64,000 nucleotides of DNA from Burkholderiaceae bacterium (GTDB lineage: Bacteria > Pseudomonadota > Gammaproteobacteria > Burkholderiales > Burkholderiaceae_E): positions 1 through 64,000 of the forward strand of contig JAMLIS010000010.1 of the NCBI GenBank assembly GCA_023954015.1. Reading direction: 5' to 3'. The translations under genes and the position numbers were made by a program. Shown here in pieces: positions 1 through 8,257 of the stretch (the stretch's first letter is position 1; every line of letters starts with the position of its first letter). The notes beneath the pieces were generated by a model. The model was given only the letters and a program-made list of their open reading frames with translations. It had not been told where the DNA came from and ran no database searches.

Positions 1-950
1 ATGAGCAGCGTTTTGGCGATCAGCAGATTCGCCATCGCAAAGAGCGCGTACAGCTGCGCGGTGTTCTTGGACAAACCACGGTAGCGAACCTTCTTCAGTC
101 CGAAGCGGTTCTTGATGATGTGAAACGGGTGCTCGACCTTCGCGCGAACGCTGGCCTTCAACTGTTCGACTTGTTCGGCGATACGTCCCTGTGGGTTGTT
201 CGCCAGCGCTCGGCGCTTGCCCGGGCGCAGCGCGACGTGCCATCGAGTGGCGACGTTCTTCTGCCCGTCGCGCTTCTCGACGCCTCGATAGCCGGCGTCA
301 CCGAAAGCGTGCGTCTCTTCTCCATGAAGCAGTTCATGCGCCTTGGTCACATCGGCCGCATTCGCCGGCGTCGTCACCAGCGTGTGCGTCAGCCCGGAGT
401 CGGCGTCCACGCCGATGTGCGCCTTCATCCCGAAGTGCCACTGGTTGCCCTTCTTCGTTTGACGCATCTCGGGATCGCGCTTGCCCTCTCGGTTCTTGGT
501 CGATGGCGGTGCGGCGATGATGCTGGCGTCGACCACGGTTCCTTCTCGCAGCATCAGGCCCTTGGCGGCCAGGTGCTCGTTGATCGACTGGAAGATGCGC
601 TCGGTCAGCTTGTGCTTCTCGAGCAGGCGACGGAACTTCAGCAACGTTGTTGCATCCGGTGCGCTCTCCCGGCTCAGGTCGATGCCAACGAATCCGCGGA
701 TCGCCTGGCTGTCGTACACCGCGTCCTCGGCGCCTTCGTCGGAAAGACCGAAGCATTGCTGCGCGATGTACATGCGAAGCATCCGTTGCAGACCGATCGG
801 TGGGCGGCCTCGACCTTCGCCTTTCGGGTAGAACGGCTCGATCGCAGCGGTCAACGTCGTCCACGGCACGACCGCTTCGATCTCGGCAAGAAAGCGCTCG
901 CGCCGCGTCTTGCGCTTCTTGGCGCTGTACTCCAACTGCGAGAAGCTCAC
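1..950 (-). CDS. IS5-family DDE transposase (C-terminus cut by the window edge)
   Basis: The frame is open from a GTG at 950 to the window edge and gives 316 residues, close to full length for IS5-group transposases. The N-terminus has the family pattern SFSQLEY then KRKTRRERFL, followed by a helical substrate domain and a catalytic DDE set: D141 (in VVDASI), D218 (in GDAGYRG) and E273 (in KVEHPF). The family block TKKGNQWHFGMKAHIGVD spans residues 165-182. No internal stop or frameshift was found, so the gene may be intact. GTG at 956 is an alternative start. It would catalyse cut-and-paste transposition of its own element. Confidence 0.9.
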   Translation of the reverse strand, partial: MSFSQLEYSAKKRKTRRERFLAEIEAVVPWTTLTAAIEPFYPKGEGRGRPPIGLQRMLRMYIAQQCFGLSDEGAEDAVYDSQAIRGFVGIDLSRESAPDATTLLKFRRLLEKHKLTERIFQSINEHLAAKGLMLREGTVVDASIIAAPPSTKNREGKRDPEMRQTKKGNQWHFGMKAHIGVDADSGLTHTLVTTPANAADVTKAHELLHGEETHAFGDAGYRGVEKRDGQKNVATRWHVALRPGKRRALANNPQGRIAEQVEQLKASVRAKVEHPFHIIKNRFGLKKVRYRGLSKNTAQLYALFAMANLLIAKTLL

Positions 951-1045
951 TTGCACCGACGAACTCCGTTCCACCGTAGCTGTCCGAATTCTCTCAGGCT
1001 GCTGCGTCAGCAGGAAGGTCGGGCTGTGAATAGATCAGCGTGTCC
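1..1045 (-). mobile_element. IS5-family insertion sequence, partial
   Basis: The element contains the transposase read from 950 leftwards off the window edge. Its transposase-proximal end is placed at about 1045, where the sequence ggacacgctgatctattc (read on the minus strand) meets ctaa at 1046-1049. IS5-group elements typically duplicate a 4-bp YTAR target, so ctaa is a plausible target-site duplication. The other terminus and the second duplication copy lie outside the window and cannot be checked. Confidence 0.6.
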
Positions 1046-1065
1046 CTAATGCCCGACAGTTCCGA

Positions 1066-2175
1066 CTAAGCTCGGATTAGCCATGCGGGCCAAGGTGAGG
1101 CGTCGTTCTCCTCCGCCTTGGCTCCCTCAAAATTCTCTGCATGAAAGCTCCACCAGTCGGCGTACTCACCGTCGACGAGCCATACTTCCTTCGCTTGGCT
1201 GCTGGAGTCGATCTTTACGAAAAGATCTTGAAAGATCGTCGCCGCAACGAAGAGGGGAGCCAGGGGGGAAGGGGCCTGAGATTCTCCGCGCAGGGTCGCG
1301 GCGAATATAGCGTTCCAGACCCGTTCGAAGTCTCGCCAACCGAAGCGCTTTGTTCCGTCCCTCCAGTTGACGACGCTCTGTTCTGACTCATTGGTCTTCG
1401 TAGACAGGAGCGTCACACTCGGACGCGTTTTCGGCCAAGCACCTCGACAAGAGCGTTCGGCCAGCGAGTAGACGAGTTCAAGCAATCGACGCACTGGTAG
1501 GTGAAGCATTCCACGAACCCGGGCGCCACTGCTGGCGTTTAACGGAAGTAAGAGGGAGAGTATGGATCGCGCCTGCAACCGCCGAAAGTGTTTCGAGTGC
1601 AACTCGATATCCCACAGCGCAAGCATTGAGAACAGCAGGTTTGCCGTGACAACCGCACGAGGTTGTCGCAAATCGTCCCAGGTCTTGGCACCGCCGATCT
1701 TGGCAAGCATCCCGGGCGCCACGCCCGACGATCGCTCGGTTACGGTGCGGGCGAAATAGCGACGATTGAGCCAATCCGTTTCGACGAGCAGCTTCTTAGC
1801 GCATTCAAGTTCGTTTCTCGTCTGCGCCTCGTTAATGTCTGCACCGAGTGCATCGATTCGTGCTGCGAAAGCCTTCGTCACGGGGTACTCGAACCCATCG
1901 GCCCCCTCGGTGTTGTAGACCACTCCAGCAGCCAGTGATCTTGGGTGACGGTCAATCAAGTCTCGACGCTCTGTTTCGCTGAACCCGCGCTTCGCCAAAT
2001 GAACGGAGGCAAACTTTTCGGCATGCACCTCCACACGGGCGAGCGTCGATGAACGGGGACGCGCGTCGCGGTTGCGAAGATGTCGCTCGGAGATTCCCGT
2101 CACCATGGAAAGCCATGCGTAGCGGCCTTTGAGCGTTGCGGCATCGTGAAAGCGGAGCATTACTTCATCGAGCAT
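1066..2175 (-). CDS. Orphan hypothetical protein, 369 aa, in the island
   Basis: I do not recognise this protein. It is a single intact frame ending only 16 bp from the IS5-type element. Residues about 10-55 could form a small helix-turn-helix (LSMVTGISERHLRNRD) followed by a basic stretch, as in phage or plasmid regulators. The rest is a soluble alpha-helical-looking region with many Trp and Arg and no signal peptide or membrane segment. Base composition is visibly less GC-rich than in the genes right of 2580, fitting horizontal transfer. ATG 2175 has no good Shine-Dalgarno; ATG 2160 is an alternative. Function unknown. Confidence 0.65.
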   Translation of the reverse strand: MLDEVMLRFHDAATLKGRYAWLSMVTGISERHLRNRDARPRSSTLARVEVHAEKFASVHLAKRGFSETERRDLIDRHPRSLAAGVVYNTEGADGFEYPVTKAFAARIDALGADINEAQTRNELECAKKLLVETDWLNRRYFARTVTERSSGVAPGMLAKIGGAKTWDDLRQPRAVVTANLLFSMLALWDIELHSKHFRRLQARSILSLLLPLNASSGARVRGMLHLPVRRLLELVYSLAERSCRGAWPKTRPSVTLLSTKTNESEQSVVNWRDGTKRFGWRDFERVWNAIFAATLRGESQAPSPLAPLFVAATIFQDLFVKIDSSSQAKEVWLVDGEYADWWSFHAENFEGAKAEENDASPWPAWLIRA

Positions 2176-2532
2176 AGGGAGGGGTTGGCACGGATCTCTA
2201 GTGGTTACTCGGAAGACTTGACGGAGGTTGGCTGCCTCTTCTTGTACTAGCTCTGATCCTCGACGGCAGCATATCGGCTCCCGACTTCAGGCATGCCTGC
2301 GCAGACAGTCGGCTTGAATCAAGTACGGATTCGCACAAGGCTCGTGGGCTGCTCGGACGCGGTTCGGTGCGTCTCGATCCACTCCGTTGATTCGCTTCGA
2401 CTTTCCGGTTCGGAGCGCGGCCGACCGCCGAGATAAGTTCGGAATAGGTTCGGTTTTCGCGAGAAACCGGTGCGGGCCAGAATAAGCCGTTACGCGTCTT
2501 CGACTTTCGCGCCCCCGCCGACGGTCTGGTTT
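2176..2532. other. Non-coding stretch between the orphan gene and the att-like site
   Basis: I see no convincing gene here. The last 200 bases hold four copies of a (G)GTTCGG motif at 2361-2367, 2407-2413, 2437-2442 and 2447-2453, all in the same orientation, and a short palindrome ggttttcgcgagaaacc at 2448-2464. Repeated short motifs beside an att core can be arm-type integrase or Xis binding sites, but that is only a suggestion. Confidence 0.4.
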
Positions 2533-2580
2533 GGACTCATAATCCGTTGGTGCCGGGTTCGACTCCCGGGGGGCCCACCA
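2533..2580 (+). other. att-like site: 3' half of a tRNA(CAU) gene
   Basis: The sequence runs from the anticodon stem-loop to the CCA end of a tRNA. It has GGA (2533-2535), loop CTCATAA with anticodon CAT (2536-2542), TCC (2543-2545), a T-arm CCGGG/TTCGACT/CCCGG (2553-2569), acceptor strand GGGGCCC (2570-2576), discriminator A and CCA (2578-2580). The 5' half is missing: the 30 bases upstream have no D-arm or matching acceptor strand. The anticodon fits elongator tRNA-Met or tRNA-Ile2. This is what an attR left by tRNA-targeted integration looks like; a decayed tRNA is the alternative. Confidence 0.75.
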
Positions 2581-2610
2581 GATGCATGCGGTTCCCGCCG
2601 GCCAGTGACA

Positions 2611-2805
2611 TCAAGCCGCAACCCTCACGCCGCGACAACCGCGAGCAGCGTCTCGAGCCGCGGATTGCCCTTCGGGGAGAGCACGCAGCGCGGCTAGCAG
2701 CGCCTCCCTGCCGCCAGGCTCGTCGGCCTCGGCGAGTGCCGCACAGAGGCAGGCCTCAGCGAATCGTGGGTCGATGCCCGCTCGCGGACCGCGCTTGTCG
2801 CCCAC
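2611..2805 (-). CDS. Possible small hypothetical protein, 64 aa
   Basis: This short GTG-initiated frame begins 24 bp after the stop of the DUF2254 gene on the same strand. Its central part is an alanine-rich amphipathic helix (FAEACLCAALAEADEPGG). It lies between the att-like tRNA fragment and the first chromosomal gene, so it could be a remnant cut by the integration. No family was recognised and the frame may simply be chance coding in GC-rich DNA. Confidence 0.25.
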   Translation of the reverse strand: MGDKRGPRAGIDPRFAEACLCAALAEADEPGGREALLAALRALPEGQSAARDAARGCRGVRVAA

Positions 2806-2829
2806 ACGCCCTGTCGGAGCGGTGCCACT

Positions 2830-4203
2830 TCAATCGGTTGCCCGCGCCGGCCGGTGAATGTGACCGGCGAGCTTCGCTGCGGCGCTGACCGATCGTCGAT
2901 CGAAGGACAGTTTCAGACGTCCCTCGCTGGCAAGTGCGATCGCTGCGCCGAGTGCGAGCAGGCTTTCGCGCGTCGCCGGCGGCGCCACTGCGGCCAACCG
3001 GCCCATTGCCGGCAGCAGGCGCGATATCACGTCCGCGTCCGCAAGGGCGTAGCGACCGATCGCGGCGAAGGCGTTGCAGGCGAGTTCGTCGAGCGCGACG
3101 ACCTCGCTGACGACGCGCAGCCGGCCGTTCTCGTCGCGGCGCACCGGGGACGGAAGGGCGCGGCGGGCCAATCGGCCGAAGGCCTCGTCGAGCCGATCGA
3201 TGCAATACAGCGCCGTCGTCGGGTCGTTGATGCCCGGAGACAAGGCGCGCTGGGCGATCTCGACGATGCGTCGCACCGAAAATTCGAGATCCTGCAGCGG
3301 GGAACGATCGCGTCCGACGACCACGACCGCTCGAAGCTGTCGGACGGTCTCGTCCGGGACTCGCTCGCGGGGATAGGCGCAGAAGACCGGATCGCGCTCG
3401 GTGACGAAGCGTCCCGGGCGTGCCTCGATGCGCACGATGAGGTCGTGCTCGCAGGCGATGCGCATGAGCGCATCGCCGTCGATCGCTTGAATGTACCCGC
3501 TGGCGTCGACTCGCACCGTGCGCGCGCCACGGTGGAAATCGTCCGGTAGCGGCGCCTGCGGGTCGTCGTCTTCGCGACGGGCCGGCGCGCCCCGGCCCAG
3601 TTCCTGCGGATAGAGCCGATCGATGGCACAACGCGTTTCGCCGGCGAGTTCGGCAAGCAGCGTCTCGATCCGGATCGACGTGGCGACGTGATGGATGAAG
3701 TAGATGAGGACGGCGATGCTGGCGATGGCGAGCAGTACGCCGCCCGCCACCGAAACGTGCGGCACGAAGCTGGCGTCGTCGACGCCGCGCACCGTGCGAA
3801 GAACGAGCAGGCAATATAGGAACGTGGACAGGAAAGTGCCGAGGACCAGCTGGTTACCCCGGTCGCGCATGAAGTTGCGCAGCAGTCGCGGCCCGAACTG
3901 CGACGATGCGAGTTGCAAGGTCAGCATGGTGATGGAAAAAGTCAGGCCCGCGACGGTGATCATCGAGGTAGCGATCGCGGAAAGGATCGCGCGCGCGCCT
4001 TCGGGTCCGAACGTGTAGATCCAGTCCAGGTTGCGAGCGAGCGTACTGCCGAGCATGTTGTCGAGCTCGATCATGCCGAACGAGAGCGCGATGGCTGTCG
4101 CGGCCATCGCGGAGGGAAGGAACCAGAAGCTGGTTCGCAGGCGATCCCAGATTTCGAGCAGCTGCATGGCGACGAACGTTCGAAGTACGCTGGAGTATGG
4201 CAT
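2830..4203 (-). CDS. DUF2254 family membrane protein
   Basis: This is a predicted inner-membrane protein of about 457 aa. Four hydrophobic segments are visible in the N-terminal 170 residues: FWFLPSAMAATAIALSF, then a segment ending in TVAGLTFSITML, LVLGTFLSTFLYCLLVL and GGVLLAIASIAVLIYFI. They are followed by a cytoplasmic C-terminal domain of about 280 residues. The block TVAGLTFSITMLTLQLASSQ is characteristic of DUF2254, whose biochemical role is unknown. I chose ATG 4203 (MPYSSVLR); ATG 4167 (MQLLEIWD) is equally possible, and the frame further upstream overlaps the divergent gene and is not protein-like. The upstream region is shared with the divergent phospholipase gene. Confidence 0.85.
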   Translation of the reverse strand: MPYSSVLRTFVAMQLLEIWDRLRTSFWFLPSAMAATAIALSFGMIELDNMLGSTLARNLDWIYTFGPEGARAILSAIATSMITVAGLTFSITMLTLQLASSQFGPRLLRNFMRDRGNQLVLGTFLSTFLYCLLVLRTVRGVDDASFVPHVSVAGGVLLAIASIAVLIYFIHHVATSIRIETLLAELAGETRCAIDRLYPQELGRGAPARREDDDPQAPLPDDFHRGARTVRVDASGYIQAIDGDALMRIACEHDLIVRIEARPGRFVTERDPVFCAYPRERVPDETVRQLRAVVVVGRDRSPLQDLEFSVRRIVEIAQRALSPGINDPTTALYCIDRLDEAFGRLARRALPSPVRRDENGRLRVVSEVVALDELACNAFAAIGRYALADADVISRLLPAMGRLAAVAPPATRESLLALGAAIALASEGRLKLSFDRRSVSAAAKLAGHIHRPARATD

Positions 4204-4228
4204 CGCGCTGCCGTGCCCGGGACGGTCG

Positions 4229-5854
4229 GTGTGCGCGATCCGCGCGGCGACGAGCCGCGTTTCCTTCCTGTCGCGGACGACCGGCGGGTTCCGCCGCGCT
4301 TTCCGCGCAGCGCTCGACCGACTCGGTTGCCTGCGCGTGCCGTCGATCCTCGCCCTGGCCCTGCTGCACGGGTGCGCGCCATTGCCTTCACTCGACGATC
4401 GAAGCGCCTCGACGGTCCTGCGGGACACGTCGGACACCCGGTTGGGCAAGGCGGCGCTGCCGATGGTGCAGGCACATCCCGGAAAGTCGGGCGTCTTCGC
4501 GCTGGCCGACGGGCGCGACGCCTTCGCCGCACGCGTGCTGCTGGCCGACGCCAGCGAGCGCTCGCTCGATATCCAGTACTACATCTGGAACGGCGACAAG
4601 ACCGGCACGTTGATGTTCGAAGCGCTGCGTCGCGCCGCGGCCCGTGGCGTGCGCGTGCGCCTGCTGCTCGACGACAACAAGACCGCCGGCCTCGATACCG
4701 TGCTCGCCGCGCTGGACGCGCAACCGAACATCGAAGTGCGTCTGTTCAATCCGTTCGTGCACCGGCGTTGGCGTGTCTTGAGCTTTCTTGGCGACTTCTG
4801 GCGGCTGAACCGGCGCATGCACAACAAGTCGTTCACCGCGGACAACCAGGCGACGATCATCGGGGGTCGCAACATCGGTGACGAATATTTCGACGCCGGA
4901 CAGGGCATCTCCTTCGTCGACCTCGACGTGCTGGCGATCGGCCCCGTGGTCGACGACGTTTCGAGGGACTTCGACCGTTATTGGGCAAGCGCCTCGTCGT
5001 ACCCGGCCGGGCGCATACTGGCCCGCGTGAGCCCGGCAGCGATTGCCGAGGTCGCGGCAGCCGCTTCGCGGGTCGCGAAGGATCCCGCCGCCGTCGCCTA
5101 CATGCAGGCGATCGCCGATTCGCCGTACGTACGGCAGGTGCTTGCACGGCAGTTGCCCTTCGAATGGGCCGGCGTGCAGATGATCAGTGACGATCCGGCC
5201 AAGGGACTGGGTCGTGCCCGCGACGACGAACTGCTGTGGACGCGGCTCGAAGAGGTCTTCCAGGCGTCGACGAGCGAGCTGGAGTTGGTCTCGCCGTATT
5301 TCGTGCCCGGAAGAAGAGGCGTCGAATACTTCAGCGCGCTGGCCCGGCAGGGAATCAAGGTCACGATACTGACGAATTCGCTGGCGGCCACCGATGTTGC
5401 TGCCGTGCACTCCGGCTACGCCAGGCGGCGCAAGCCGATGCTCGAGGCCGGAGTCGAAATCTTCGAGATGGAACCCGAATATTCGCCTGCCCCCACCACG
5501 GCACATGGACGGCTGGGCAGCTCGAACGCCAGCCTGCACGCGAAGACGTTTTCGGTCGACCGTTCGCGCGTCGTCGTCGGATCGTTCAACTTCGATCCGC
5601 GATCCGAACGACTGAACACCGAACTCGGTTTCGTGATCGAGAGCCCGGCGATGGCGCAGGCGATCGCCGATGCGTTTGCCAACGTCGTTCCGGCGCGCGC
5701 CTATCGCGTTCGCCTGAACGACGCGGGAGCGCTGCAGTGGGTGCAGCAGCGCGACGGCAAGGAGATCGTCTACGACCAGGAGCCTCGCACCGGCTTCTGG
5801 CTGCGCGCATTCGTGGCCGTGCTGTCGATGCTGCCGATCGAATGGCTGCTCTGA
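4229..5854 (+). CDS. Phospholipase D / cardiolipin synthase-type lipoprotein
   Basis: Two HxKxxxxD motifs mark a phospholipase D superfamily enzyme: H198-K200-D205 (HNKSFTAD) and H437-K439-D444 (HAKTFSVD), each followed by the expected GGRNIGDEYF or GSFNFDPRS block. The N-terminus carries a hydrophobic stretch ending in a lipobox-like LLHGC, so the protein is probably a lipoprotein exported to the envelope. It resembles the ClsC/YmdC group of cardiolipin synthases, but a phosphodiesterase with another lipid substrate is possible. The start is uncertain: GTG 4229 gives a basic n-region before the hydrophobic core; GTG 4337 would leave only 12 residues before the lipid cysteine. Confidence 0.85.
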   Translation: MCAIRAATSRVSFLSRTTGGFRRAFRAALDRLGCLRVPSILALALLHGCAPLPSLDDRSASTVLRDTSDTRLGKAALPMVQAHPGKSGVFALADGRDAFAARVLLADASERSLDIQYYIWNGDKTGTLMFEALRRAAARGVRVRLLLDDNKTAGLDTVLAALDAQPNIEVRLFNPFVHRRWRVLSFLGDFWRLNRRMHNKSFTADNQATIIGGRNIGDEYFDAGQGISFVDLDVLAIGPVVDDVSRDFDRYWASASSYPAGRILARVSPAAIAEVAAAASRVAKDPAAVAYMQAIADSPYVRQVLARQLPFEWAGVQMISDDPAKGLGRARDDELLWTRLEEVFQASTSELELVSPYFVPGRRGVEYFSALARQGIKVTILTNSLAATDVAAVHSGYARRRKPMLEAGVEIFEMEPEYSPAPTTAHGRLGSSNASLHAKTFSVDRSRVVVGSFNFDPRSERLNTELGFVIESPAMAQAIADAFANVVPARAYRVRLNDAGALQWVQQRDGKEIVYDQEPRTGFWLRAFVAVLSMLPIEWLL

Positions 5855-5954
5855 CGGGGTTTCGGTTCCGGGTCTCTCGGGTTCCGGTTCGATCGACCCA
5901 CGTAGTTGCCGAGGATCACGTCCTGCCGACATCGAGCTGCCGTCATCGCTCGCC

Positions 5955-7454
5955 TCACGGACCGGTCCTTTCTTCGGCCTGCCTTCCGCGATCGCGCTGA
6001 TCCTTGAAGGCCACGCCGAGCGCGGCGAGCACCACGACGGCGATCAGGCCGAAACCGATGACCGTGGCGACCGACCAGGACCAGATCGCAAGCGACGCAA
6101 AGACCGCGGCCGTGATCATCGCGATGCCCACCGATGTCCCGATGCGCTGCCCGGTCTGCATGATCGCCCCCGAACTCCCCGCGTAGTCGAGCGGCACCTC
6201 CGCCAGCGTCAGCGTCTGGTTCGGGCTGATCACGGAACCTTGCGCCAACCCGATGAACGACAGCGACAGCAGCAGCCACCACACGCTCAGATCGAAGCGC
6301 TCGTGCAGCAGGACGACGCCGATGCTCGCCGCGAGGCCCAGAAGGCCCAGGATCAGTCCGCCGATCACGATCTTCCGGCCATATCGGCTTACTCGGCTGC
6401 CCGCCCAATGTGCGGCGTAGGCCGACAACAGGGCCGCCGGAATCCCGAAGAGCCCCGATTCGAAGGCCGTCTTGCCCTGGCCTTCCTGCAGGTACAACGC
6501 CACCAGCACCCAGACGCTGGTGATGCCCATGAAGTAGAGCGTCATGATGAGGGTGCCGTTGGTGAAACTGCTGGTGCGAAAGATGTCCAGGTCCACCATC
6601 GGGCTGTGGCCAAGGCGTGCGGAACGCCGCTCCCATCGAATCCACAGCCAGAGCAGGACCAGGCTCACCGGCAGCAGCGCCCACGAGAGCGTAGAACCAC
6701 GCGACTCCATGAACGGATAGAGGATGGCCAGGATCGCGAGTCCCAGCAGCGCCGAGCCGACCGGATCCAGCGAGCTCCACCGGCCTGCAGTCGACGCCGA
6801 ACCGTCGGGTGCGCGTTCCGCGGCGCTGCGGAACAGGGGTTTCGGAAACCACATCCAGCCCAGGACGATTGCGAGGATGCCGATCGGAACGTTGACCAGG
6901 AACGTCAGTCGCCAGCCCAGGTCGGGGCCGCCGGCCTCGATGAGGAGCCCGCCCAGCACCGGACCGATGGCGACCGAGAAGCCGACGGCGGTTCCGAAAT
7001 AGCCGAAGGCCCGGCCGCGCTCGTCACCCCGGAAATGATGCTGGATCATCCCGATGCCTTGCGGATTGAGCAGCCCCGATCCGATCCCCTGGACGAAGCG
7101 CGCCGCATTGAGCCACAGCGGGTCCGGGGCCAGTCCGGCGGCGATGGACGAGGCGGTGAAGATGCCGACGCCGACGAGAAATATGCCGCCGCGTCCCATG
7201 ATGTCGCCGGCGCGCCCGGCAGCGACCAGGATGATCCCGAAGGTCAATGCATAGCCGGACAGGACCCATTGGAGATCGGACTGATCCGCCCCCAGGCCCT
7301 GCTGGATCGACGGAAGGGCAACGTTGACGATGCTCACGCCGATCAGCGACATGAAGATGACGCCGAGCAGCACCGCCAGGATGCGCCAGCGATCCGCGCC
7401 CTCTGCTGGCGTGCCCTCTGCTGGCGTGCCATCCGGTTGCGCGAGGGTCTTCAC
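5955..7454 (-). CDS. MFS transporter, DHA2 (EmrB/QacA) type drug exporter
   Basis: This 499-aa protein has 14 predicted transmembrane helices. Helix 1 carries the family signature (VNVALPSIQQGLGA), and the loop after helix 2 has GRAGDIMGRGGIFLVG (motif A). These fit proton-driven multidrug exporters of the DHA2 family. It stands alone, with no membrane-fusion partner. The N-terminus holds GTPAEGTPAEG, encoded by two copies of a 15-bp repeat (7401-7430). The start is GTG 7454 without a clear Shine-Dalgarno. Substrate unknown. Confidence 0.9.
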   Translation of the reverse strand: MKTLAQPDGTPAEGTPAEGADRWRILAVLLGVIFMSLIGVSIVNVALPSIQQGLGADQSDLQWVLSGYALTFGIILVAAGRAGDIMGRGGIFLVGVGIFTASSIAAGLAPDPLWLNAARFVQGIGSGLLNPQGIGMIQHHFRGDERGRAFGYFGTAVGFSVAIGPVLGGLLIEAGGPDLGWRLTFLVNVPIGILAIVLGWMWFPKPLFRSAAERAPDGSASTAGRWSSLDPVGSALLGLAILAILYPFMESRGSTLSWALLPVSLVLLWLWIRWERRSARLGHSPMVDLDIFRTSSFTNGTLIMTLYFMGITSVWVLVALYLQEGQGKTAFESGLFGIPAALLSAYAAHWAGSRVSRYGRKIVIGGLILGLLGLAASIGVVLLHERFDLSVWWLLLSLSFIGLAQGSVISPNQTLTLAEVPLDYAGSSGAIMQTGQRIGTSVGIAMITAAVFASLAIWSWSVATVIGFGLIAVVVLAALGVAFKDQRDRGRQAEERTGP

Positions 7455-7534
7455 GAGGATGTTGCGGGCGCGTGCATTGCGCGTCGACGGGATCGGCGCG
7501 AGCGCCGGAACGATTCACGATAAGGAGTTGCAAC

Positions 7535-8200
7535 ATGCGTGCCGACATCGTTTCCGGCAAGACGTTCCCGGATTACGTCCTGCCCGATCACACCAGGACG
7601 CCGCGCCGCCTGTCGGCGCTGCAGGGTGTCGGCGACCCGATGCTCGTGGTACTGATCCGCGGATTCTTCTGCCCGAAAGACCGACAGCAGCTCCAGGGGC
7701 TCACCGCGTTCCATGCGGAACTCGTCGTCGGCACGTGCCATCTGGTGGTCATCACCACCGACGACTGGCACACGACGAACAACCTGCGCCAGCAGCTCGG
7801 CGCACATTACCCGTTTCTCTACGACGAGAAGAAGATGGTGCGCGACGACCTCGACATCGAGGAATACACCGACACGCGGCACCGGCCGATGATTCCGCAC
7901 ACCGTCCTGCTCGGTCCCGGGCTGCGGGTCCACCGGATCTGGAACGGCTACTACTACTGGGGGCGCCCGTCGACGGCGGAGCTGCACGCCGAACTGCGCG
8001 AGCTGACCCGGTCGATCCGGCCCGACTGGGACCTGTCCGATCCCGACCTGAAGCGCCGCTGGGACGCCGGCGACAAGAAGCCGTTCTATCCGTACGGCAG
8101 CAAGTCGATGGAACAGGTGATGAAGGAGATGGCCGGCGCAGTCGATCAATATGCGGGTGCGGCCGACGCGCACGGCGCAGGCACTGCAAAGGGCGACTGA
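7535..8200 (+). CDS. Redoxin-domain (AhpC/TSA-like) protein
   Basis: This 221-aa thioredoxin-fold protein starts at ATG 7535, preceded by AAGGAG. Near residue 45 it has LIRGFFCPKDRQQL, matching the peroxidatic-cysteine strand-helix of AhpC/TSA proteins, where RG-W/F-CP-xC is usual. The second cysteine is replaced by Asp-Arg, so a CxxC disulfide cannot form and another reductant would be needed. A cytoplasmic thiol peroxidase role is inferred. It is convergent with the catalase gene, and its TGA stop lies inside the dispersed palindrome at 8198-8257. Confidence 0.75.
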   Translation: MRADIVSGKTFPDYVLPDHTRTPRRLSALQGVGDPMLVVLIRGFFCPKDRQQLQGLTAFHAELVVGTCHLVVITTDDWHTTNNLRQQLGAHYPFLYDEKKMVRDDLDIEEYTDTRHRPMIPHTVLLGPGLRVHRIWNGYYYWGRPSTAELHAELRELTRSIRPDWDLSDPDLKRRWDAGDKKPFYPYGSKSMEQVMKEMAGAVDQYAGAADAHGAGTAKGD

Positions 8201-8257
8201 ACCGGGTGCTTCCTGGCGCGCGAGACGGGCATGGACGATTGGTTCACACGTTCTCAG
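8198..8257 (+). repeat. Dispersed palindromic repeat, copy A
   Basis: This 60-bp unit shares its core (ggcgcgcgagacgggcat) and its right arm (ggttcacacgttctcag) with the copies at 50636-50705 and 58943-59015. The first three bases are the stop codon of the redoxin gene, and 8254-8256 is the stop of the convergent catalase gene, so the unit fills the whole gap. The left arm is truncated compared with the other copies. Confidence 0.75.

Larger units (their letters stand above)
1..2580. mobile_element. Right end of a putative tRNA-integrated genomic island (left end outside the window)
   Basis: Three things point to a mobile region. A bare tRNA 3' half (2533-2580) marks the right boundary, an IS5-family element lies inside, and the only other gene here is an orphan whose base composition is less GC-rich than the housekeeping genes to the right. 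Integration by tyrosine recombinases into the 3' part of a tRNA gene rebuilds the tRNA at one end and leaves a copy of its 3' half at the other. Here the 3' half stands alone on the + strand, so the island should extend leftwards. No integrase is in the window. The boundary is inferred. Confidence 0.5.

Noticed and set aside
120..1049. Long open frame on the plus strand across the IS region
   Set aside because: It is antisense to the transposase, whose DDE motifs are unmistakable; the predicted protein is Arg/Leu-rich and matches nothing.
2504..2580. Complete tRNA gene
   Set aside because: Only the 3' half folds; there is no D-arm or 5' acceptor strand in the 30 bases before the anticodon stem.
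2611..2805. Antitoxin of a toxin-antitoxin pair
   Set aside because: The helical 64-residue frame vaguely suggested one, but there is no partner gene and no helix-turn-helix; kept only as a low-confidence hypothetical.
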